Source of the DNA: Thalassolituus sp. UBA674
GTDB taxonomy: Bacteria; Pseudomonadota; Gammaproteobacteria; Pseudomonadales; Oceanobacteraceae
Assembly: GCA_002298335.1 (NCBI GenBank)
Contig: DBNK01000011.1
Span: forward strand, 1-51,473
Direction: 5' to 3'
Length of the DNA: 51,473 bases
The notes under the pieces are model-generated. The model searched no databases, had not been told where the DNA came from, and was given only the letters and a program-made list of their open reading frames with translations. Positions 43,790-50,516 of this stretch are shown here, piece by piece. The position numbers and the translations under genes were made by a program. Each line of letters begins with the position of its first letter. The stretch's first letter is position 1.

Positions 43790-44701
43790 TTACCGGAAGT
43801 TATATTCCGTATCTGCGTCGTCCGTCACCGTCAGCGGCCCACTGACATCCGCAAACCCCTGGCCTGAACCAAACTCGATATCGTCGTTTTCCGGATCATC
43901 CAGATCGGCCTGACAGGTGAGTGCAACCGTGTAGCTGCCCGGCGTGAGATAGGAAATCTCATAGGTCAGATCGGTGGCCACAGAGCCGGTAGCCAGAGGC
44001 TCCGCATCAGCACCAAGATCTTCCGGCTCAGAGACTTCGCCCTGATACACATAAATGGCCATGCTGTCGTCTGCAGCACAGAGCCCCTGGGCAACCGTAC
44101 CTTCGATTTCACCGTATTCAGCAGTATCAATCACACGGATGGTGGGCTTCAGTTTGTAGTCGCCGTTACCGGTTTCGACAATGCCTTTGCGCAGGTCAAA
44201 ATCCAGCATCAGACTCAGCTCGCCACCGGCAGTAGCGGTAAATCCACTCACCAGTTTCAGGCCGGTCTGATCACCGCTGGGAACACTCAACTCATGGCTG
44301 CTGCCGTCGTTAAAAATAATGACGGTATCGTTTAATTTGTCCGTTTCCACCATCAGGCGCATCTGCGCATATTCACCCGCGGGAATCTCTTCGTCATCAA
44401 TCAGATCGTACGATTCGCCCTGCTGATAGGCCAGCAGATCTATACGGTGATTTTCAGTAAAGCGGATCACGACATCATCGTCATTTTCCTGATCGCCATC
44501 GCGTCCGGCGCGGATCAGTGTGACACCTGAAAACTCCACATACACGTTGGATGCATCATCCACCGGGGCATCAGTGACACCGACCGACAGGCGTGCCGGT
44601 GCATCGGTATCGTTGCTGTCGCTGTTGTCTCCGCCACAGGCAGACAAGGTCAGAGCCATAACCGGGATACTCAGGTAAGAGAGAGTCTTTGTTGATTTCA
44701 T
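43790..44701 (-). CDS. DUF4382-domain lipoprotein
   Basis: 303 residues from the ATG at 44701, with GGAGG upstream. Lipobox LSACGG with Cys at about 21, followed by a low-complexity DNSDSNDTD linker. The beta-rich DUF4382 domain begins RLSVGVTDAPVDDASNVYVEFSG, and a second Ig/CNA-like beta domain (YEISYLTPGSYTVALTCQADLDDPE) follows. Surface or periplasmic, role unknown. Confidence 0.88.
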   Translation of the reverse strand: MKSTKTLSYLSIPVMALTLSACGGDNSDSNDTDAPARLSVGVTDAPVDDASNVYVEFSGVTLIRAGRDGDQENDDDVVIRFTENHRIDLLAYQQGESYDLIDDEEIPAGEYAQMRLMVETDKLNDTVIIFNDGSSHELSVPSGDQTGLKLVSGFTATAGGELSLMLDFDLRKGIVETGNGDYKLKPTIRVIDTAEYGEIEGTVAQGLCAADDSMAIYVYQGEVSEPEDLGADAEPLATGSVATDLTYEISYLTPGSYTVALTCQADLDDPENDDIEFGSGQGFADVSGPLTVTDDADTEYNFR

Positions 44702-45091
44702 GGTGCCTCCATAGCCATTCAATGATGCTTGGTCGGAGAGTAACTGGCGCAAAAGGTTCAGAGAAAAACAGCGCTTTGCAGGAAACTGACGCACTGTAAG
44801 TGCATGAAAAACGGAAGAAATGGTCTCCCCACAGGAGGCCGAACTATATCAGTAACTCATTGAAAAAACTTGAAATTGTTTTGTTGTGTTTTGTTTGTTG
44901 CCCCAAAAGTTACCCCTTTGAAGCAATCGCAGGGCCTCAAACAGTCACACTGAATCCTCTGTTCTTTGCTGGAGATTCGTCCATCTGGTGACTTAGCGAT
45001 CAAGAGAGTCAGTTCATGAGCAGACCAAGTTAAGGAAAAAGGGCTCAGGTACGGATGAGCAGACTCTGATTCAGGACAGAAACGACAGGAG

Positions 45092-45147
45092 CCTCAGGGA
45101 AGAGGCGATCCAAGCTGCAATTGCTTGGTGAAGCCTTTACCCTGAGG
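45092..45147. other. Long imperfect hairpin (candidate structured RNA or recombination site)
   Basis: Three stacked helices. CCTCAGGG (45092-45099) with CCCTGAGG (45140-45147); A45100 opposite A45139; AGAGGC (45101-45106) with GCCTTT (45133-45138); a 3x4 internal loop; CCAAGC (45110-45115) with GCTTGG (45123-45128) around a 7-nt loop. No T run follows, so it does not look like a terminator. Confidence 0.55.
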
Positions 45148-45250
45148 TTTGAGTGAATGTTAGGAGTAATTTAGATAAGGGTCAAAGCATCTTCACTTAT
45201 TAACTTTCTCACTTCTTATGTCATTTTGATATAAGTGGCTTGGCTTGTTT

Positions 45251-45288
45251 GGTTTATAATTTCAAAATCATAAATGATTTTATAAACC
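45251..45288 (+). promoter_or_regulatory. Nested inverted repeats over a TATAAT box (XRE operator)
   Basis: GGTTTATAA (45251-45259) faces TTATAAACC (45280-45288). Inside, AAAATCAT (45264-45271) faces ATGATTTT (45274-45281). A perfect TATAAT -10 box lies at 45255-45260. Position 10 bp before the XRE gene suits autorepression. Confidence 0.65.
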
Positions 45289-45298
45289 GGGGGCGGAT

Positions 45299-46342
45299 AT
45301 GATTGGTGAGAGATTAAAGCGTGCGCGGGCCGCTTCTGGTCTGTCTATGGCCGACCTTGGGAGTCAGGCTGGCGTCAGCCCGAATATGATTAAGAAATAT
45401 GAGCACGACGACAGCATGCCGTCTTCTGGTGTTCTTATTGCTATGAGTAAGGCCCTGGGTGTCCGAACCGAGTACTTCTTCCGTCCTAATGTCGTTCAGT
45501 TGAGAGGTGTCGAATACCGGAAGAAGGCCAGCACCTCAAAGAAGATACTTAACAAGCTCACTGCCGATGTTCTGGACCAAGCAGAGCGTTGGTTTGAGCT
45601 GCGCAACCTATGGCCAGAATTTCCAATGCCGGAGTTTTCAGCGCCTGACAACTTACCTGCAGTAAGAGCGTTCGATGATATCGAAGATATTGCCTTAGCA
45701 GTGCGTCAGAACTGGCGTCTAGGCATCGACGCCATCAGTGATCTGATTGGGTTGCTGGAAAGCCACGGTATTCTGGTGATTACCACCGATTCAGAGCATG
45801 CAGATAAAATTGATGGTCTGCAGGCGAGTGTCGAGGGTATCCCGGTTGTTGTTGTCTCCACCGCCTGGCCTGGGTGTCGTCAGCGATTCACTCTTGCGCA
45901 TGAGTTAGGGCACCTGATTCTTCATGATCTTCTGCCATCTGATATGGACGAGGAGAAAGCCTGTAACCGATTTGCCGGGGCATTCCTGTATCCACGGGAT
46001 AGTCTGGTGGCTAGTCTTGGTCATGAGCGTCATGGCCTGAACTGGAAAGAACTACATCTGCTGAAACATGAATTTGGTATCAGCATGTCTGCCATTATGT
46101 ACCGCTGCAAGGACTTGGGTATTCTTAATGAGACCGTCTATAAACGCCTTCGAATCGAATTCACTCAGAATGGCTGGTCAAAACAGGAACCGGGTGAACC
46201 ATACCCTAAAGAGCACACCCTCTTGTTTGAACAGTTGGTATACAGAGGGGCGGGGGAAGGTATTTTGTCTGATTCCAAAGCTGCAGAGCTTCTCAAAATG
46301 TCGTCCTATGACTTCCGTAAGTCCAAAATGATGGCGTCTTAA
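45299..46342 (+). CDS. XRE-ImmA fusion (HTH plus zinc-metallopeptidase), probable antitoxin or regulator
   Basis: 347 residues. N-terminal XRE HTH: RLKRARAASGLSMADLG, SPNMIKKYEHDDSMPS, up to about 60. C-terminal ImmA/IrrE-type metallopeptidase with FTLAHELGHLILH, HELGH at 201-205, and ACNRFAGAFLYP giving the third ligand region. Such fusions serve as phage-repressor cleaving proteases or as antitoxins. TAA overlaps the ATG of the following PIN gene by one base, the usual tight layout of a toxin-antitoxin pair. Upstream inverted repeats suggest autoregulation. Confidence 0.9.
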   Translation: MIGERLKRARAASGLSMADLGSQAGVSPNMIKKYEHDDSMPSSGVLIAMSKALGVRTEYFFRPNVVQLRGVEYRKKASTSKKILNKLTADVLDQAERWFELRNLWPEFPMPEFSAPDNLPAVRAFDDIEDIALAVRQNWRLGIDAISDLIGLLESHGILVITTDSEHADKIDGLQASVEGIPVVVVSTAWPGCRQRFTLAHELGHLILHDLLPSDMDEEKACNRFAGAFLYPRDSLVASLGHERHGLNWKELHLLKHEFGISMSAIMYRCKDLGILNETVYKRLRIEFTQNGWSKQEPGEPYPKEHTLLFEQLVYRGAGEGILSDSKAAELLKMSSYDFRKSKMMAS

Positions 46343-46821
46343 TGCAGATACTCATCAGCGATGCCAATGTGTTGATTGATATGAATGCAGCAGGCTTGCT
46401 GAAGATGATGTTTCAGCTTCCTTACCTTTTTCAGGTTTCTGATATGTTGTTCGTTGATGAGTTATCGGACCATCACCCTGAGCTTCTTGAATATGGATTG
46501 GAGTTGGCCGAGCTCGACAGCATGCATATGCTGGAGGCACAAGAATTGGTAACCCGTTATGCAGACCCTAGCCGGTATGACTGTTTTTCGCTTGCACTCG
46601 CTAAGCAACAGAGCTGCCCATTATTATCCGGCGATAAAGCACTTAGGAAGGCAGCTTCAAAAGAAGGCGTTATTGTTAAAGGATCGATCTGGGTTGTTAA
46701 TGAGTTAGTGAAAAATGGAATACTGACCAAAGAAGAAGCCCGTGATGCATATCGCAAGATGGAGGCGGCAGGTAGCCGATTACCATGGGATACGGCCTAT
46801 CACATGCTTGATGATCTATAA
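46342..46821 (+). CDS. PIN-domain nuclease-like protein, probable toxin
   Basis: 159 residues. PIN acidic quartet is visible: Asp7 in ISDANVLIDM, Glu40 in FVDE, Asp80 in RYDCFSLALAK, Asp98 in LLSGDKALRKAA. This is the DUF3368-like subgroup that pairs with XRE or ImmA partners. PIN toxins cleave tRNA or rRNA. Start overlaps the antitoxin-like gene by one base. Its stop is 1 bp from the stop of the convergent DUF2971 gene. Confidence 0.85.
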   Translation: MQILISDANVLIDMNAAGLLKMMFQLPYLFQVSDMLFVDELSDHHPELLEYGLELAELDSMHMLEAQELVTRYADPSRYDCFSLALAKQQSCPLLSGDKALRKAASKEGVIVKGSIWVVNELVKNGILTKEEARDAYRKMEAAGSRLPWDTAYHMLDDL

Positions 46822-46822
46822 C

Positions 46823-47728
46823 CTACTCATTCTGAATAAAATTTAGTTTGTACTCATCTGCGTCCGGCACGGTCTCAAGATAACTAATCCCCAGTCGTTG
46901 CGTATATTCCCGAACTTCCTGCTTCTGCTCATCCAGCATATTATGTCCGCAGATCACTGAGAGAATGCACTCTGTTGGCACTTGCAACATGCAGAGAACT
47001 TCTGGCTTTGAGGCATCGTGACAGCAGTTTTCGATACCGGTGATGGATATCAGTTTGTCGGTCACAGCTTCAGGCTCGAAGTCTGGGTGCTTGCGGCTCA
47101 GATTTTTCTCAAAGTATTCAGCTGTGCAAAGAGTGGCGTCTGTAGCGTAGAGGTCACACGTCAGGCGATACTCTTTTTCATAGATCCATTCATCAGACTT
47201 CTCGAAATAGATCCGGGTACTGTCAGCCATGTAGAGGCCATTCCGCAATGATTGTGGCAGAGCCTTCATTCTATCTTTACGGTAATGAACGCGGGCTAAC
47301 TGCTTATCTCTACTCGGGTCTTTAGCAAAAAAGGGGTGAGATGTATCGAAACACAATACGATTCCCTTGTGTTGGTCGGCGTAATGGCTCCACATTAACA
47401 GATTATCTTTCGTTTCTGAGAACGATACGATTCCTGTCTTGTTGTAAGCTCCGTTAAGGCTTTTCTCAATCCACTGCTGGTTATAGAGTTCATCTTCCGA
47501 TGGGGAATCCGTGTATTCTGATTCCCCGATCAATTCCAATGCGTGGTCTCTTGTGTACTGGTTTGAAGGTCTAAGCTCGAACGGGTCATTCAGTGCGCTG
47601 CGGGGCGTACAGCGCAGGTAGAAGTTCTCGAAGAACTCCTTCCTGTAAGGCATGTACTTATAGACAAATGGAACGTCGCTCACGCTTTCACTCCAAGTGT
47701 CCCAGAGCTGCAGCCGATAGAAACTCAA
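46823..47728 (-). CDS. DUF2971-family protein
   Basis: 301 residues. VPFVYKYMPYRKEFFENFYLRCTPRSALNDPFE at about 19-51 and GIVSFSETKDNLLMWSHYADQHKGIVLCFD at about 96-125 are the family hallmarks. DUF2971 proteins are frequent in defence islands and scattered accessory loci; their activity is not established. The ATG at 47728 overlaps the end of the helicase gene by 41 bp, a strong sign of coupling. Internal Met27 is an alternative but would delete the first motif. Confidence 0.85.
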   Translation of the reverse strand: MSFYRLQLWDTWSESVSDVPFVYKYMPYRKEFFENFYLRCTPRSALNDPFELRPSNQYTRDHALELIGESEYTDSPSEDELYNQQWIEKSLNGAYNKTGIVSFSETKDNLLMWSHYADQHKGIVLCFDTSHPFFAKDPSRDKQLARVHYRKDRMKALPQSLRNGLYMADSTRIYFEKSDEWIYEKEYRLTCDLYATDATLCTAEYFEKNLSRKHPDFEPEAVTDKLISITGIENCCHDASKPEVLCMLQVPTECILSVICGHNMLDEQKQEVREYTQRLGISYLETVPDADEYKLNFIQNE

Positions 47729-50516
47729 CGTTTTCCGGGTGAAGGTAACGATTGCATTTAGAGGCTAGTTTTCGCTCAGCGGCAGAACTGAGAGACACGA
47801 ATACTTCTTTTCTTTGTTCTCTGTCTACTGGGGCTGGGTCGCTGGGCTGCAGAGGTTTATCGAACAGCTCGGGGAGCCAGTCAGGGCTCTCCGTGACGAC
47901 TCCCGTCTCAGAAACATGCCATGCTGTAAGTTCCTGTGACTGTCGGCGGCCTTCTTCATTCTGCCAACGAATGTAGCCAGCAGCGAGTGTACCAACAGGG
48001 GTATCACTGGTTTTAATAGTTGCAGTGATACCTCCAAAGTCTCGGGTCTTGGCTTCGCTGATCAAGAGCTGCATCAGGTTGTTATCCATACCAAGCAACT
48101 CAATATCCTTACGGTTTCGGGCAATCGCTTTATCAATGGTGAATTTTCTTCTCGCTTTCTGGCTGCCAAGCAAGGCAAGAACCGTTTCAGAAAGCCGCAC
48201 GTCCCAAACATTGCCCTCATGAGTAGTATCAAGAACCTCGATGTTGAAGTAAGTGAACATCGCCTCTACAAATGATGAGATGTGTTCTTTGGTAGGGATG
48301 AATTCCTTTTCCAATGCGGTCGGGTCATAACTTCTTGCATATTCAAACAGCTCCCTCTGCTTGCCTGCAGCATCTTTTGCAAGATTCAGAGCGTTCTTGA
48401 TGCGCTCATCAGTTCGCTCAATGCTGGTGGTGGCGGAATCCCGCAAAATATCTTCCACATCCACCAGGTCGGCGATTTCACCCAGGATGTCATCGCTTAA
48501 GCGTTCATTGAATTCATTGCCAATGACAGCAAGGTCGGCGACGACATCGTTGATTCTTTCGTACATGAGCTCAATGATCTGCTCATCGGCGGTACTGGGG
48601 GAGAACATATTAAACACCACGACCCTTTGTTGCTGACCATAGCGATAAAGTCGGCCAATCCGTTGAACAATTCGCATCGGGTTCCACGGCAGGTCATAGT
48701 TCACCATGATGTGACAGTGACTCTGCAGGTTGATACCTTCACCGCCGGCCTCTGTAGAAATCAGGAATTGCCCGTCTTCTTCAAAATGTTCAATCGCTTC
48801 ATTACGCGCTGTTTGTTTCATTGAGCCGTTAATCAGGTCGACCATTTCAGCACCGAACTTCTCACTCAGGGCTTTTTGAATGTGCTCCTGAGTTGAACGA
48901 TACTCAGTGAATATGAGCAATTTTTCTTTTGGGTTATCCCTCAGAATATCTTCAACCAGACTCTCAGTGAAACGCTGCAGCTTCTTATCATCCTGAACCA
49001 AAGCACCTGCCTGTTCGATCAGTTCTTTCAGGAGAGTAATTTCGCCACTAAAAAATTCATTTTTCTGAGAAGTGAAATTCTCTTCGTTTTCACCTTCAAA
49101 ACGGGCGTCCATATCTGAAAGCTCTTCAAACGAAAACTCTTCAGCATACTCTCCCTCAAGTCGCTGAAGGCGTCGATTCAATGCGGAATAGATGGCATAG
49201 GTGCTGGAGGCCGCCAGTTTGCGGTATACCGTCATTACAAAGCCGATAGCGATGCCTGTGCGTCCCATGGCGGCGGCTTCTTCATAGCCTTTACGAAGGT
49301 ACGCTCTAAGACTCTCATCAAACAGCTGAGTGTTTTCATCCAGGTCGACCTGGATAGCAGTTGTCGTCTTGCCTTTGAAAATGAAGTTGCCCTTGGAGTC
49401 AGTTACATCCGCTTTGTTATTTCTGAACATCATGTCTTTGAGAATATCCTGGTTCATTCTCAAGGTGCTGATTTCATCACGCATTTCTGGTCGTAAAAGC
49501 TGCAGGAGCGCTGTGAACTTATCTTGTTTACCTTGGTGCGGAGTAGCCGTGAGCAGAATCATGGCACGCGAGCGGCTTCTGAGCATTTCCGCTAGGGCAT
49601 ACCGTTGCGAAGTATCAAATTTCAGACCGTACTGGTTCCGGCTTAGCCTATGGGCTTCATCAAATATGACCAGGTCCCAGGTATCTGCGTGAGCGATGGA
49701 GGCCATAGCGCCATCTTCTTTTAGCTTATCAATCGATGCGATGACATGGGGGTATTTTCCCCACTCCCGACTTTCATCAATATGAAAGTTATCGCCGTAA
49801 ATACTGAAATCACCAAGGTGAAACTTGTTGAACATCTCGGCTTTCCATTGCCGGGTCAGACCGGCCGGGGTGACCAGCAGAATTCGATCAGCCATACCTC
49901 TGCTCTGCAGGGCTTTAATGAGCATGCCGGTCTCGATGGTTTTACCTAAACCCACATCGTCAGCAATCAGCCAGTTCAGGTTTCCATGGTTCAAAATATG
50001 ATGAACCAGATTGACCTGATGGGGCAGGGGGTCAATATCAAGATTGGAGAGAGCACCGGTGTTTTCATTCCAGTTTTCGATAGCATGGGCCAGAAACTTC
50101 AGCCTGAATCTTTCAGCCGTATCCTGAGTAGACGCATTGCCGGTTACAAACCGGTGCTTGGGGCCAGTTACATAGCGTAAACGCTCAAAGGGCAGCCAGT
50201 GCTGTTCGCCAAGGGCTGGAAAATCCACCAGTATCTGTTCAAAGCCGGCAATAACCCGGGTTTTCCAGACTATCCCTTGGCCGAAGTTTTTGCCTGTGGA
50301 AGTGCTGGGTACGAACTCAACTTCGTGACCTGGCATGTACCCTGAAGCCAGAAGCTCACGGTTGAGTGAAGAAACTTCGCCCTCTTTAATCCATTTCACC
50401 GTCACAAGACAGCTACCATCAGGCCGGATGACGGTGTCTTTTACCACCCCCCTGCGCTCCCCTTGTTTAACCATGCATTGTTTTACAGGATGGAGGTATT
50501 CCATATCAGCACTCAC
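47688..50516 (-). CDS. RapA/SNF2-like DEAH helicase (DrmD-like)
   Basis: 942 residues. N-terminal beta-rich region to about 120, then SNF2-type ATPase: Walker A ADDVGLGKT at 185-193, DEAH at 286-289, motif III LTATP at 322-326, a long insert of about 150 residues, helicase C with FTEYRSTQEH, STEAGGEGINLQ and QRIGRLYRYGQ at roughly 550-650, and a C-terminal domain of about 280 residues that may bind the partner or nucleic acid. Resembles HepA/RapA and DISARM DrmD translocases, but no DISARM methylase, DrmA, DrmB or DrmC is visible in the window. GTG start inside the acidic gene's stop (GTGA); ATG at 50504 is an alternative. Confidence 0.92.
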   Translation of the reverse strand: MSADMEYLHPVKQCMVKQGERRGVVKDTVIRPDGSCLVTVKWIKEGEVSSLNRELLASGYMPGHEVEFVPSTSTGKNFGQGIVWKTRVIAGFEQILVDFPALGEQHWLPFERLRYVTGPKHRFVTGNASTQDTAERFRLKFLAHAIENWNENTGALSNLDIDPLPHQVNLVHHILNHGNLNWLIADDVGLGKTIETGMLIKALQSRGMADRILLVTPAGLTRQWKAEMFNKFHLGDFSIYGDNFHIDESREWGKYPHVIASIDKLKEDGAMASIAHADTWDLVIFDEAHRLSRNQYGLKFDTSQRYALAEMLRSRSRAMILLTATPHQGKQDKFTALLQLLRPEMRDEISTLRMNQDILKDMMFRNNKADVTDSKGNFIFKGKTTTAIQVDLDENTQLFDESLRAYLRKGYEEAAAMGRTGIAIGFVMTVYRKLAASSTYAIYSALNRRLQRLEGEYAEEFSFEELSDMDARFEGENEENFTSQKNEFFSGEITLLKELIEQAGALVQDDKKLQRFTESLVEDILRDNPKEKLLIFTEYRSTQEHIQKALSEKFGAEMVDLINGSMKQTARNEAIEHFEEDGQFLISTEAGGEGINLQSHCHIMVNYDLPWNPMRIVQRIGRLYRYGQQQRVVVFNMFSPSTADEQIIELMYERINDVVADLAVIGNEFNERLSDDILGEIADLVDVEDILRDSATTSIERTDERIKNALNLAKDAAGKQRELFEYARSYDPTALEKEFIPTKEHISSFVEAMFTYFNIEVLDTTHEGNVWDVRLSETVLALLGSQKARRKFTIDKAIARNRKDIELLGMDNNLMQLLISEAKTRDFGGITATIKTSDTPVGTLAAGYIRWQNEEGRRQSQELTAWHVSETGVVTESPDWLPELFDKPLQPSDPAPVDREQRKEVFVSLSSAAERKLASKCNRYLHPENVEFLSAAALGHLE

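Larger units (their letters stand above)
44702..45298. other. AT-rich noncoding boundary region
   Basis: 597 bp in which the base composition shifts from the GC-rich chromosome to AT-richer DNA. No convincing gene (a 63-codon frame at 44800 lacks a ribosome site). It contains the long hairpin at 45092 and the operator-promoter region of the next gene. No integrase, tRNA or direct repeat seen. Confidence 0.6.

Noticed and set aside
44800..44991. 63-codon frame at the island boundary
   Set aside because: No ribosome site and no hydrophobic or domain pattern; likely chance.
44702..45298. Integration site (tRNA, attachment repeat, integrase) for the island
   Set aside because: No tRNA, integrase or direct repeat could be seen; the composition shift alone does not define an attachment site.
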